Counted from the first letter of the stretch, positions 1 to 8,325 are shown. The stretch is 62,175 nt of DNA from Acidimicrobiaceae bacterium (GCA_003138815.1 PLHD01000054.1:1-62175), one strand, 5' to 3'. A program made the numbers and translations. Notes: generated by a model not told the origin, from the sequence alone.

Positions 1-95
1 AACGCGTCCGGATCTTGGATTTGCAAACCGGTGGCGCCGGGAGCCAGCGCCGTGGTCAGGATCGCTTCGGATTGTTCAGTACCATCAACCACCGC

Positions 96-113
96 GGGCC
101 GTAAGGCCCTTTT
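96..113 (+). terminator. Rho-independent terminator-like hairpin
   Basis: A perfect 5-bp stem (GGGCC, loop GTAA, GGCCC) is followed by TTTT. It lies 120 bases before the first gene, so it probably ends a transcript entering from the left. A short open frame running in from the window edge stops inside the hairpin loop, but it is too short to identify. Confidence 0.6.
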
Positions 114-168
114 CAGTGCTTTAATATTCCTGATCAGGGGGTTATGATCAGTGACTCAGCATCGACAT

Positions 169-234
169 TAAGTTACCACTTTCCGAGAAATAAGTTATCA
201 TTGACATTTACTAATGCCAGTGATAACTTATTTC
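169..234 (+). promoter_or_regulatory. Palindromic promoter/operator of the AlbA-RecG-like gene
   Basis: A 14-base perfect inverted repeat (187-200 and 221-234) has a TTGACA -35 box (201-206) between its arms and a TAACTT -10 box (224-229) inside the right arm; the spacer is 17 bases. A third copy of the half-site TAAGTTAYCA lies at 169-178, 22 bases upstream of the copy at 191-200. The start codon is at 239, so the mRNA would be leaderless or nearly so. A protein bound to the arms would cover the promoter; autoregulation is inferred. Confidence 0.65.
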
Positions 235-238
235 CTCA

Positions 239-1954
239 ATGGTTGAAAGTTCCGACGCCCTTACTGCCGCCATCGATGAACTGATCGCTGGCGTGCTCGG
301 AGGCGGCCAAGTTGACCCTCACGAAGGTCAAATTCTCGACTGCAAGGAGGATCCTTCCCGCCGTGGCGTACGCGGCGTGCTCGAACCCGGCCACCAGCAA
401 TCTGATGCCCTGGCCAAGACAGTGGCCGACGCGGCATCCTGCTTCGCCAACGCCGACGGCGGCGTCGTCGTCGTCGGCGTTGATGACAAAGCCACCGGGC
501 CGTCGGCCTTCATAGGAACCCCCTGCGACACGGCGTGGCTGCAGAACCGTATCCGCCAACTGGTCGGCATTGAAGTTCAGGTCATGGAAGTAACCGTTGA
601 AGGAAATCGCATTGTTACCGTCGCGGTCGAACCTTCGTCGATTCCTGTTGCCGACAGTTCTGGCAGGTATCGGCGGCGCCAGGGCCGTGACTGCCAGGCA
701 ATGACTGGCGCGGAACTCGGGCAGTTTTCTGTTGATCGGTCTGGTACAGACTGGTCGTCTGCGCCGTCGTCTGCCACATTCTCCGATACCGACCCCGCCG
801 CGATGCTTCAACTGCGCGAATGGCTTCGACAATCGGCCGAAGCTTCCCGCGAGGACCTTGCGGCTAGGGACGACCGTGCTCTTCTCCATCAACTCGGATT
901 GAGCACACCTGACGGCAAGCTCAATCGAGCGGGCGAACTGCTTTGTGTCAGGCTTCCTGGACGTGGGCCCCTCATTGATTTCATCTTCAGGCCAGCTCCT
1001 GGTGCCGACACCGAGTTGCGACTTGACCCGAGCGAGGCACCGCTCGCAATCGTGCTCTCCGAAGTTGAGGCGGCCATCAATGGCCACAACCCAGTCTTCA
1101 TTCTCCCAGCTGGACTCACGGTCGGCCAAATTCGAGCTCTTCCTGAACTGGCCCTGCGAGAGGCACTCGTGAACGCGGTCGCTCACCGCGACTGGGCTGC
1201 ACAGGGTCCCATCCGAGTGCAGTTGGAAGGAACGATGTTGACCGTCACCAATCCGGGTGGCTTTCTTCCAGGAGTGACCGCAGAGACTGTCATTACGGCT
1301 CCACCGCGATCACGTAATTCACAGCTCGCAAGGGCCCTTCGGGGGTTGCGTTTGGCGGAGTCGGAAGGCATCGGCGTCGACCGGATGTACCGGGAAACCG
1401 TCCGTCAGGGACTGCCCACCCCGGACATTGAAGAATTCCCCGACGGCAAAGGCATCCGCTGTGTCCTAATGGGGGGACCACCCGATATGGCCGTCATCGG
1501 TGTAGTGAGCAGCTTGCCGCATCCAGCTAGCCAGGACGTCGACATTCTCTTGCTGCTCAACAGACTTCTGACGGTGGCGACCGTTAACGCCACTCAACTC
1601 GCTCCAATCATCCAGAAGTCACGGGCGCAAGCGGTAGCCGCGATCGAAAGGGCCTTGGAAGCCGAACTAGTGGTCAAGTCAAGTCAAGTTAGCTACTACC
1701 GACTCGCTGATGGTCCGCGGCACGCGCTCGCTAAAAAACTGCCCTATATGCGTAGGACAGAGGCGGAGTACGCGAAAGTCATTGGTGACCTTCTCGCGGC
1801 CAGCGGAGAGATCCGAGCCAGGGACCTGATCGACGTCTGCGGAATCAAGCCTGTTCGGGCGTCACAAGCCCTCTCTCAGGCGGTCGAGAGCGGACTGCTT
1901 GAGCGTCATGGCGAATTGGGTGCCGGCGTCTACTACACCTTGAAGGCGCATTAG
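239..1954 (+). CDS. AlbA_2/Schlafen-type DNA-binding protein with RecG-like ATPase domain
   Basis: This 571-residue protein combines an N-terminal AlbA_2/divergent-AAA4 (Schlafen-related) region (about residues 25-150; DCKEDPS near the start) with a GHKL-type ATPase domain (HATPase_c_4). The latter shows EALVNAVAHRDW near residues 310-321 and a NPGGF motif. The C-terminal third resembles winged-helix segments. Proteins of this kind are annotated as transcriptional regulators or 'ATP-dependent DNA helicase RecG-related', and are often found in mobile or defence regions; the precise role is unknown. Base composition is visibly less GC-rich than the rest of the window, and the gene stands alone between a terminator and a tRNA gene. 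The start is fixed by the promoter ending nine bases upstream. Horizontal acquisition is inferred. Confidence 0.8.
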   Translation: MVESSDALTAAIDELIAGVLGGGQVDPHEGQILDCKEDPSRRGVRGVLEPGHQQSDALAKTVADAASCFANADGGVVVVGVDDKATGPSAFIGTPCDTAWLQNRIRQLVGIEVQVMEVTVEGNRIVTVAVEPSSIPVADSSGRYRRRQGRDCQAMTGAELGQFSVDRSGTDWSSAPSSATFSDTDPAAMLQLREWLRQSAEASREDLAARDDRALLHQLGLSTPDGKLNRAGELLCVRLPGRGPLIDFIFRPAPGADTELRLDPSEAPLAIVLSEVEAAINGHNPVFILPAGLTVGQIRALPELALREALVNAVAHRDWAAQGPIRVQLEGTMLTVTNPGGFLPGVTAETVITAPPRSRNSQLARALRGLRLAESEGIGVDRMYRETVRQGLPTPDIEEFPDGKGIRCVLMGGPPDMAVIGVVSSLPHPASQDVDILLLLNRLLTVATVNATQLAPIIQKSRAQAVAAIERALEAELVVKSSQVSYYRLADGPRHALAKKLPYMRRTEAEYAKVIGDLLAASGEIRARDLIDVCGIKPVRASQALSQAVESGLLERHGELGAGVYYTLKAH

Positions 1955-2414
1955 ACACATATCAAGACGAATGATACGTCTGCGGTCCCTCGACACGACA
2001 TCTTGTTTCAGGGTAACCATTCGTCACCCATCTTGGCGGCATGGCCCTACTGAAAATCGGTCGAATGCCTCTGAACATCGTGGGGGAACCATGACCGCTA
2101 CGTAATTGCCGAGATATCAGTCGGTCGACCCGCGGAAAGGGAGCTCTATATGTCCTAATTACTGATTGAGTGAGGTCGAACGGGAGAGCTGCAATGACTG
2201 CGGCAGGAGGTCGAGGATTGCATCCAGGTTTCTGCATCTGACGTACTCTCTTGCCTGCGATCGAGAGGGCGGCATCACGAGCAAATATTTCGGGCGCTTC
2301 GTGGGCGCTTCGTGGGCGCTAACGGGCGCCTAACACTGGGCATTGTCGGTACGCAGTGGACACTGCTGGTCAATTGAAAGCCCGTGCAATCATTGGGTTC
2401 TACAGCAAAATCCT
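1955..2414. other. Intergenic stretch, no convincing gene
   Basis: No coding region with family resemblance was found. A weak 5-bp hairpin (AGACG at 1965-1969, CGTCT at 1977-1981) follows the upstream gene. A run of short tandem repeats lies at 2292-2334. The right edge abuts the tRNA-Gly 3' end, the usual crossover point of tRNA-targeting integrases, but no integrase gene is visible. Confidence 0.6.
2292..2334 (+). repeat. Four-copy short tandem repeat
   Basis: Four head-to-tail units begin with GGGCGC: two identical 11-mers (GGGCGCTTCGT), then GGGCGCTAAC and GGGCGCCTAAC. The array lies 80 bases from the tRNA-Gly 3' end. Function is unknown; it could be slippage or part of an attachment region. 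Confidence 0.6.
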
Positions 2415-2488
2415 TGGAGCGGGCGACGGGAATCGAACCCGCGTTCTCAGCTTGGGAAGCTGATGTTCTGCCGCTGAACTACGCCCGC
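2415..2488 (-). tRNA. tRNA-Gly (anticodon CCC)
   Basis: Read on the minus strand, the acceptor stem GCGGGCG pairs with CGCCCGC, the anticodon loop TTCCCAA gives CCC, and the T-arm contains GGTTCGATTCCCG. The discriminator is T and CCA is encoded (2415-2417). Mature length is 71 nt before CCA, normal for tRNA-Gly. Confidence 0.95.
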
Positions 2489-2497
2489 GCGACTCCC

Positions 2498-2503
2498 AGC
2501 GTA
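2498..2503 (-). promoter_or_regulatory. -10 box of tRNA-Gly
   Basis: TACGCT (TANNNT) lies on the minus strand nine bases before the mature 5' end of the tRNA, so little or no 5' trimming would be needed. No clear -35 element is seen. Confidence 0.45.
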
Positions 2504-2621
2504 TCGCCTCGGAATCTCGCCGCACTTGGAGACTCCGGTCCTCGGTGTTGGGACCTTGGCCTGAGTAGCTTTGGCCTATCTCCCAAGCGTGCGAGTTCCG
2601 AGTGTTGCTACACCCTGGCGC

Positions 2622-2627
2622 TACCGT
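2622..2627 (+). promoter_or_regulatory. Possible -10 box for the RNA/dcd transcript
   Basis: TACCGT fits TANNNT and would place transcription start near 2634, just before the outer helix of the structured region. No good -35 box is present. Confidence 0.35.
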
Positions 2628-2641
2628 CGGCGCTGGATTCA

Positions 2642-2791
2642 CGGTGCCTCAGCGTGGTGAGTCCCGTGCCGCGAAGCACGGGAGAGGAGCCGTTCGCCAC
2701 CCGTACAGGCCTCGAAAGAGGCAGGACCTCGGGGCGGAACCGGCAAGTGTTGGTCCGAGTGGGCCAGCATCCGGACGCTGAGCAAGTACCG
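2642..2791 (+). ncRNA. Candidate structured RNA upstream of dcd
   Basis: A closing stem of 8 perfect pairs (CTCAGCGT 2648-2655 with ACGCTGAG 2775-2782) is extended by CGGT/ACCG (2642-2645, 2788-2791). It encloses three hairpins: 7 bp at 2663-2669/2676-2682; 5 bp with a GAAA tetraloop at 2709-2713/2718-2722; and 9 bp with a GAGT loop at 2748-2756/2761-2769, the last stacked on a CCGG/CCGG helix (2740-2743, 2771-2774). It does not show the core motifs I know for tmRNA, RNase P RNA, 4.5S RNA or common riboswitches. It could be the dcd leader or an independent small RNA; it ends 72 bases before the dcd start. Confidence 0.5.
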
Positions 2792-2863
2792 GCTGTTCAG
2801 TCGGTCAAGGCGAACCGGTGTGTGGAAGTAGGGCGCACGCTGTTACCAGGGAGTATCGTTGCC

Positions 2864-3436
2864 ATGGTTATGGTGCTCTCGGATCGCTCAATCAAGGAGG
2901 CCCTCGAACAGGGCCGTATCATCATCGACCCGCTCGGCGAGGACTGCATCCAGCCCTCTTCCGTTGACCTGCACATAGACCAACTCTTTCGCGTGTTCCG
3001 CAATCACACCGAGCGGGTCATTGACGTCCACGAGGCCCAGGAGGACCTGACCGAACTGATCGACGTCGGCCCCACCGAGCCAATGATCCTGCACCCCGGC
3101 GAGTTCCTCCTCGGATCAACGATGGAGCGAGTCGCGCTTCCCGATGACCTGGTCGCCCGCCTGGAAGGCAAGAGTTCGCTCGGCCGCCTCGGCCTGCTGA
3201 TCCACTCGACGGCGGGCTTCGTCGACGCCGGCTGGGACGGGCACCTCACCCTGGAACTGTCGAACGTGGCGAACCTGCCCATCACGCTCTATCCCGGAAT
3301 GAAGATCGGCCAGATCAGCTTCTTCGAGATGACCACGCCGGCTGATCGTCCATACGGGGCGAGCGGCCTGGGCTCGAAGTACCGTGGCCAGCGCGGCCCG
3401 ACGGCGAGCCGTTACTGGGAGAATTTCAACAAGTAG
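2864..3436 (+). CDS. dcd: dCTP deaminase, probably bifunctional deaminase/dUTPase
   Basis: The enzyme converts dCTP to dUTP (and, in the bifunctional type, on to dUMP) for thymidylate synthesis. The protein is 190 residues, the usual length. It shows PSSVDLHID near the start, the active-site segment [31 protein letters not shown], and the C-terminal [11 protein letters not shown] that closes over the nucleotide. HSTAGF matches the Mycobacterium/Methanocaldococcus bifunctional type rather than HVTAH of the monofunctional E. coli enzyme. AGGGAG (2848-2853) lies ten bases before the ATG chosen; an in-frame ATG at 2870 would give the family-typical N-terminus MVLSDRS. The open frame continues upstream across the tRNA-Gly and the RNA fold, but that part is not protein-like. 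Confidence 0.95.
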   Translation: MVMVLSDRSIKEALEQGRIIIDPLGEDCIQPSSVDLHIDQLFRVFRNHTERVIDVHEAQEDLTELIDVGPTEPMILHPGEFLLGSTMERVALPDDLVARLEGKSSLGRLGLLIHSTAGFVDAGWDGHLTLELSNVANLPITLYPGMKIGQISFFEMTTPADRPYGASGLGSKYRGQRGPTASRYWENFNK

Positions 3437-3476
3437 TCACATCCACGCTCGAACGAACTCAGAATGGGAGATGACG

Positions 3477-5582
3477 GTGCTTGCTCGGATCATCATCGGA
3501 CTTGGCGTCACGGTTATCTGCTTCGCGCTCGCGGGACGACGCTTCTACTGGCTTTCACGGCTTATTCGCAGCGGTCAAGAGGCCCCGCGCCGTTGGCAGG
3601 GCTTGCGCAAGCTCGGCGAGGCCGAGGTAGTCGAGGTCGCGGGTCAGAGGAAGATACTTCACTGGACGGTGCCGGGTCTGGCGCACTTCTTCACGATGTG
3701 GGGCTTCACCGTCCTCATGACCACCATCATCGAGGCCTACGGATCGCTCTTCGAGCGCAGCTTCCACATCCCGTGGATCGGCCAAAGCAACTGGCTGGCC
3801 TTCGTCGAGGACTTCTTCGCGACCGCGGTGCTCGTCTCGCTCGTGGTCTTCACCATCATCCGAATCAAGAACGCCCCGTCACGCAAGGATCGTTCGAGCC
3901 GCTTCTACGGCAGTCACCTCGGCGCCGCGTGGCTGGTGCTCTTCATGATCTCCCTGGTGATCATCACGCTGCTCGTCTACCGCGGAGCGCAGATCAATAC
4001 CGGCCACTTCCCCTACATGTACACACCGGCCAGGGGCCCGGTGCGCCTTGCGCCGGTCGCGTCGTCGTGGGCCTTCGCGAGCAAGATCGTGGCCAGCTGG
4101 CTGCACCCGCTCGGCGTGGGCGTGAACAGCGTCCTCGAGGCGACTTTCCTGCTCGCCAACATCGCGGTGATCGCCGGGTTCCTGGTCTTCGTCTCGTACT
4201 CCAAGCACCTGCACATCTTCCTCGCCCCAGTCAACATCGGGGTCTCGCGCCGGCCGCGCGCTCTGGGCGGACTCGACAAGACCCCCGACATGGACATGGA
4301 ACACGTCACCGAGGACACGGTCTTCGGCGTCGGCAAGATGGAGGACTTCACCTGGAAGCAGATGCTCGACTTCGCGACTTGCACCGAGTGCGGCCGCTGC
4401 CAGTCAGTTTGTCCGGCGTGGACCACGGGCAAGCCGCTGAGCCCGAAGCTGCTCATCATGGGACTGCGCGAGAACATGTTCGCCTCCGCGGACCGCCTGC
4501 TGTCGGGCGCGAGCAACGCCGAGGTCGCGACGCTGGTGCCCACGACGATCGACCCCGACGTCCTGTGGTCGTGCACGACGTGCGGGAGCTGCGTGGAGCA
4601 GTGCCCGGTCGACATCGAGCACGTCGATGCGATCATCGACATGCGCCGCTACGAGGTCCTGATGGAGTCGCGCTTCCCCACCGAGGCCGGCCTGCTGCTG
4701 CGCAACATGGAGAACCAGGGCGACCCGTGGGGGCTCGGCTCGTCCAAGCGCACCGAGTGGCTCGCCGCGTTGGATTTCGAGGTTCCGATCATCGACGGAC
4801 CGATCCCCGACGACATCGAGTACCTCTACTGGGTGGGCTGCGCGGGTTCGCTCGACGAGCGCGGACGCAAGCAGGTCGAGTCGACCGCGCGCATGCTGCA
4901 CCGCGCCGGCGTGACCTTCGGGATTCTGGGACCGCGCGAATCGTGCACCGGCGACCCGGCGAGGAGGATGGGCAACGAGTACCTCTTCCAGGAGATGGCC
5001 AAGGCCAACATCGCCACCCTGAACGAGGTGGGCGCTAAGAAGATCGTGGCGAGCTGCCCGCACTGCTTCAATACGATGAAGAACGAGTACCCCGGCCTCG
5101 GCGGGGAGTACGAGATGATCCATCACGCCCAGCTGCTCAGCCACCTCGTGGCCGGCGGCCGATTGGTGCCGGGCGTCTCCTACCAGGGCACGGTCACGTA
5201 CCACGACCCTTGCTACCTGGGCCGCCACAACCGCATCTTCGACGAGCCGCGCAGCGTGCTCGACGCGATTCCCGGGGTCACCCAGGTCGAGATGGGCCGG
5301 TGCCGCGAGAAGGGCTTCTGCTGCGGCGCCGGCGGCGCTCGCATGTGGATGGAGGAGAACATCGGCAAGCGCGTCAACATGGAGCGGACCAACGAGGCCC
5401 TGGAGACCGGCGCTGACGTCGTCTCGACGGCCTGCCCGTTTTGCATGATCATGCTCGACGACGCCGTGAAGGCGAACGGCAAGGGCGACGAGGTGTCGGT
5501 GCTGGACATCTCCCAGGTGGTCGAGCGCTCCTTGATGGTCCCGGCGCTCGGCGCGTCCGAGGCCGCGGACGAGCCAGCGTAG
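3477..5582 (+). CDS. EtfD-like membrane iron-sulfur oxidoreductase
   Basis: This 701-residue protein has an N-terminal membrane domain of about five helices (NarI-like, residues 1-270). Two [4Fe-4S] ferredoxin motifs follow: [12 protein letters not shown] at about residue 302 and [12 protein letters not shown] at about 366. Then come two CCG (heterodisulfide-reductase-type) domains, the second with [10 protein letters not shown] at about 615. The arrangement matches mycobacterial Rv0338c/EtfD, which passes electrons from acyl-CoA dehydrogenases via ETF to the membrane quinone pool; assignment to this role is by family. The GTG start is chosen because GGGAG (3466-3470) lies six bases before it; an ATG six bases earlier abuts that site. 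It follows dcd by 40 bases and may be co-transcribed. Confidence 0.85.
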   Translation: MLARIIIGLGVTVICFALAGRRFYWLSRLIRSGQEAPRRWQGLRKLGEAEVVEVAGQRKILHWTVPGLAHFFTMWGFTVLMTTIIEAYGSLFERSFHIPWIGQSNWLAFVEDFFATAVLVSLVVFTIIRIKNAPSRKDRSSRFYGSHLGAAWLVLFMISLVIITLLVYRGAQINTGHFPYMYTPARGPVRLAPVASSWAFASKIVASWLHPLGVGVNSVLEATFLLANIAVIAGFLVFVSYSKHLHIFLAPVNIGVSRRPRALGGLDKTPDMDMEHVTEDTVFGVGKMEDFTWKQMLDFATCTECGRCQSVCPAWTTGKPLSPKLLIMGLRENMFASADRLLSGASNAEVATLVPTTIDPDVLWSCTTCGSCVEQCPVDIEHVDAIIDMRRYEVLMESRFPTEAGLLLRNMENQGDPWGLGSSKRTEWLAALDFEVPIIDGPIPDDIEYLYWVGCAGSLDERGRKQVESTARMLHRAGVTFGILGPRESCTGDPARRMGNEYLFQEMAKANIATLNEVGAKKIVASCPHCFNTMKNEYPGLGGEYEMIHHAQLLSHLVAGGRLVPGVSYQGTVTYHDPCYLGRHNRIFDEPRSVLDAIPGVTQVEMGRCREKGFCCGAGGARMWMEENIGKRVNMERTNEALETGADVVSTACPFCMIMLDDAVKANGKGDEVSVLDISQVVERSLMVPALGASEAADEPA

Positions 5583-5620
5583 TTCACACGCCCGAAACAC
5601 GTCGCTAACGATTCAGAAAT
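5583..5620 (+). promoter_or_regulatory. GlnR-like box upstream of amtB-glnB
   Basis: Four half-sites alternate with six-base gaps: TTCAC (5583-5587), GAAAC (5594-5598), CTAAC (5605-5609) and GAAAT (5616-5620). The Streptomyces GlnR consensus is gTnAC-n6-GaAAC repeated. Placement before an ammonium transporter and PII gene fits nitrogen control; the regulator itself is not in this window. Confidence 0.6.
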
Positions 5621-5691
5621 CCTCGGTGGGAAAAATGGTGCCAACAACCTGAGGTCAGCGTCGCCCTCTCCTAGTTACCGAAGGAGTGGAC

Positions 5692-7107
5692 GTGCTCTAC
5701 GCCGCGACGAACATCCCCTATCCCAGTTGGCTGAATCCGGCCGACAATACCTGGCAACTCATGGCCGCGACCCTGGTGGGTCTCATGAGCTTGCCGGGCC
5801 TGGCCGTGCTCTACGGAGGGTTGGTTCGCAAGAAGTGGATCGTGAACACCATGCTCATGGTGTTCACCGGCTTCTCGCTCACGCTCATCGTGTGGCTGCT
5901 CTGGGGCTACAACATGGCCTTTGGGCCGTTGTCGCACTTCGGGCCGACCGGATCGTTCTGGAGCGGGTTCATCGGTCACTTCACCCCGCTGTCGACGGCC
6001 AGTTCCGAGCAGAACCAGGCCGTCTCGGGAGCGAACACGCTCATCCCGTTCCACTTCCCGACCGCGACGCTCGCGTACTTCCAGTTCGTCTTCGCGGCGA
6101 TCACGCCGCTGCTCTTCGTGGGGGCCCTGGTCGGACGCCTCAAGTTCAAGGCCTGGCTGCTCATCGTGCCGCTGTGGATCACGGTGGTCTACTGCGTGAA
6201 TGCGGCCCTGCTCTGGGGCGGCGGCTTCTTCGCCCAGAAGGGCGCGGTGGACTACTCGGGCGGCTACGTCATCCACCTCAGCGCCGGCGTCGCGGCGTTC
6301 GTCGGGGCGGCGATCATCGGCCCTCGTCGCTGGCAGGACCGTGAGAACGCGTTCCCGAGCAACCTGATGATGGTGGCGGTAGGTGCGGGCATACTCTGGC
6401 TCGGCTGGAACGGATTCAACGGCGGGGACCCCTTCTACGCCGGCATCGACGCGGCGAGCGCGGTGCTCAACACCAACGTCGCCACGGCCATGGGCGTCAT
6501 CACCTGGCTGGTGCTGGACATGCTCCTCTCCAAGCAGAAGAAGCCGACATTCCTGGGCGCGATAAACGGGATGCTGTGCGGTCTCGTCGCGATCACCCCG
6601 AGCGCAGGCTGGGTGAATGGAACCGGCGCCCTGCTCGTCGGGCTCACCTCGGCGACGATCGTCTGGTTCGCGTGGAACTACCTGTCGCGCTGCCGTCCCT
6701 TCTCCAAGGTGGACGACGCGATGGGCGTGGTCTACACGCACGGGATCGCGGGACTGGTCGGGGGACTGCTGGTCGGGCTCCTCGCCGACCCGAGGATGAC
6801 GGAGTACGGCGTCGCCGGCGCCCACTTCAAGGGCGCGGGCAGTTTCTCGGTCGGAGGCTGGTTCTTCACCCACTCGTTCCATCAGCTCTGGGAGCAGTTC
6901 ATCGCGGCCCTGTGGATCATCGGCTGGACCGCCTTCGGCACGGCCCTGGTCTTCTATCTCGTAAAGTTCCTCCTCGGCGGCCTGCGTGAGGACGAGGAAG
7001 TCCTCGCGATTGGTGATATCTCTATCCATGAAGAGGAAGCGTTCCCGGAGCCCACCTTTGGTGAGCCATTGACGACGCCCAGCCACACGCACAGCGACAA
7101 CATCTAA
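5692..7107 (+). CDS. amtB: Ammonium transporter, Amt family
   Basis: A 471-residue polytopic membrane protein moves ammonium/ammonia into the cell. Family features include the early helix with PGLAVLYGGLV, the signature region VDYSGGYVIHLSAG containing the first pore histidine, and the later VYTHGIAGLVGG containing the second. The C-terminal cytosolic tail (after LLGGLRE) is where PII proteins dock. The GTG at 5692 is preferred because AAGGAG (5681-5686) lies five bases before it; a GTG at 5686 overlaps that site. glnB follows after eight bases, the standard amtB-PII pairing. Confidence 0.95.
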   Translation: MLYAATNIPYPSWLNPADNTWQLMAATLVGLMSLPGLAVLYGGLVRKKWIVNTMLMVFTGFSLTLIVWLLWGYNMAFGPLSHFGPTGSFWSGFIGHFTPLSTASSEQNQAVSGANTLIPFHFPTATLAYFQFVFAAITPLLFVGALVGRLKFKAWLLIVPLWITVVYCVNAALLWGGGFFAQKGAVDYSGGYVIHLSAGVAAFVGAAIIGPRRWQDRENAFPSNLMMVAVGAGILWLGWNGFNGGDPFYAGIDAASAVLNTNVATAMGVITWLVLDMLLSKQKKPTFLGAINGMLCGLVAITPSAGWVNGTGALLVGLTSATIVWFAWNYLSRCRPFSKVDDAMGVVYTHGIAGLVGGLLVGLLADPRMTEYGVAGAHFKGAGSFSVGGWFFTHSFHQLWEQFIAALWIIGWTAFGTALVFYLVKFLLGGLREDEEVLAIGDISIHEEEAFPEPTFGEPLTTPSHTHSDNI

Positions 7108-7115
7108 GGAGAATC

Positions 7116-7454
7116 ATGAAACTGGTCACTGCAATCGTAAAGCCATTCAAGTTGGATGAGGTGAAGTTCGCCCTGCAGAACATCGGGGTGGCGGGCATGA
7201 CCGTCACCCAGGCGCGTGGCTTCGGTCGCACGGGTGGGCACATCGAGATCTACCGGGGCAAGGAGTACGAGTTCGACTTCGTGGACAAGATCCACATCGA
7301 GGTCGTCTGCACCGACGAGACGGTCGACCTGATCGTCGATGCGATCGTGGCGGCCGCCCGCACCGACTCGCTGGGTGACGGCAAGGTGTGGGTCACGGGC
7401 ATCGAGAGCGTGGTGCGCGTTCGAACCAACGAGCGAGGTCCCGAAGCGGTGTAG
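7116..7454 (+). CDS. glnB: Nitrogen regulatory protein P-II
   Basis: This 112-residue PII trimer subunit senses 2-oxoglutarate/ATP/ADP and gates AmtB. The sequence has the T-loop with RGKEYEFDF (the tyrosine at the position modified in many PII proteins is present), the B-loop TDSLGDGKVWV and the C-terminal strand. AAGGAG lies five bases before the ATG. The nearest paralogue could equally be called glnK because it is paired with amtB. Its stop codon is one base from the stop of the convergent gpmA. Confidence 0.95.
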   Translation: MKLVTAIVKPFKLDEVKFALQNIGVAGMTVTQARGFGRTGGHIEIYRGKEYEFDFVDKIHIEVVCTDETVDLIVDAIVAAARTDSLGDGKVWVTGIESVVRVRTNERGPEAV

Positions 7455-7455
7455 T

Positions 7456-8211
7456 TCAGCCGGCCTGGCGTGCGACGGCTTCGGCCGCCGCCGCCGCGGC
7501 CGCGGGATCGCCGAGGTACCGTGCCTCGATGACGTCGAGCTCGTCGTCGAGCTTGATGCGGTAGGGGATTCCGGTCGGGATCTCGAGCTCGGCGATCTCG
7601 TCCTCCCCGATGCCCTGGAGCACCATGCGAAGGGCGCGGATGGAGTTGCCGTGCGCTACCACGATCACCGCCCCGCCACGTACCGCCTCCTTGCGCAGGT
7701 CGTCGATGATGACGTCGCTGAAGTAGGGAGTGACGCGCGCCACGACGTCCTTCAGGCACTCGGTCGCCGGGATGAACTCCGCGGGCACGTCGCGGTAGCG
7801 CGGGTCCTGGCCGCTGGCGCGCGGGTCGCCGTCGGGCAGCGGCGGCGGCGGCACGTCGTACGAGCGGCGCCAGAGCTTGACCTGTTCCATGCCGAACTGG
7901 TCGGCGGTCTCCTTCTTGTCCTTGCCGGTGAGGTCCCCGTAGTGGCGCTCGTTGAGCCGCCAGCTGCGCTTGACCGGCAGCCACGAGCGACCCGCGACGT
8001 GCAGGGTGATCTCGGCGGTGCGGATGGCCCGCGTGAGCACCGACGTGTGCAGCACGCGCAGGTCGAGACCGTCCTCGCCGGCGAGCAGTTGACCGGCGCC
8101 GCGGGCCTCGTCCTCTCCTTGGCTGGTCAGGTCCACGTCCTGCCAGCCCGTGAACAGGTTGAGCTGGTTCCATTCGGACTGGCCATGGCGAAGAAGTATC
8201 AGATCGGGCAC
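7456..8211 (-). CDS. gpmA: 2,3-bisphosphoglycerate-dependent phosphoglycerate mutase
   Basis: The 251-residue glycolytic enzyme interconverts 3- and 2-phosphoglycerate. The phosphohistidine motif LLRHGQSEWN is near the N-terminus, followed by FTGWQDVDLTSQG, LNERHYGDLTG and the second catalytic histidine in VVAHGNSIRAL. An alanine-rich tail ends the protein. The start is GTG; TACGCT (8218-8223) ends six bases before it, so the transcript is predicted leaderless. No Shine-Dalgarno site is present. Confidence 0.93.
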   Translation of the reverse strand: MPDLILLRHGQSEWNQLNLFTGWQDVDLTSQGEDEARGAGQLLAGEDGLDLRVLHTSVLTRAIRTAEITLHVAGRSWLPVKRSWRLNERHYGDLTGKDKKETADQFGMEQVKLWRRSYDVPPPPLPDGDPRASGQDPRYRDVPAEFIPATECLKDVVARVTPYFSDVIIDDLRKEAVRGGAVIVVAHGNSIRALRMVLQGIGEDEIAELEIPTGIPYRIKLDDELDVIEARYLGDPAAAAAAAEAVARQAG

Positions 8212-8217
8212 CCGAAT

Positions 8218-8223
8218 AGCGTA
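8218..8223 (-). promoter_or_regulatory. Leaderless -10 box of gpmA
   Basis: TACGCT on the minus strand, six bases before the GTG start. Confidence 0.55.
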
Positions 8224-8325
8224 CCGAGCGCACCGGGGACTGTCCAAAGGCACCCGAGTCGACAGGCCTGAGGAAGCCCTGAATTTCAGGCGTCTGAGTT
8301 GGTTGCATAGAACGGTGGAAGTTTT

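Noticed and set aside
1-104. Short open frame entering from the left edge and ending in the hairpin
   Set aside because: Only about 33 codons are visible, no family pattern, and other frames are also open; it may be the tail of a gene but cannot be supported.
236-1186. 316-residue minus-strand frame opposite the AlbA/RecG-like gene
   Set aside because: Shadow of the real gene: the plus-strand frame carries recognisable domains and the promoter.
2170-2338. Plus-strand frame ending in the tandem repeat (SKYFGRFVGASWALTGA)
   Set aside because: Looks faintly like a protein tail, but no start, no family match and repeat-driven composition.
2642-2791. Interpretation of the dcd-leader fold as SRP RNA, RNase P RNA or a T-box
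   Set aside because: The GGAAG-type SRP core, RNase P conserved regions and the T-box tRNA-binding sequence are not found.
2384-2863. Long N-terminal extension of dcd in the same frame
   Set aside because: It reads through the antisense of tRNA-Gly and the RNA fold; dCTP deaminases are about 190 residues and start at the chosen site.
4404-5600. 398-residue minus-strand frame opposite the EtfD-like gene
   Set aside because: Ala/Arg/His-rich shadow typical of high-GC antisense frames; the plus strand has the cysteine motifs.
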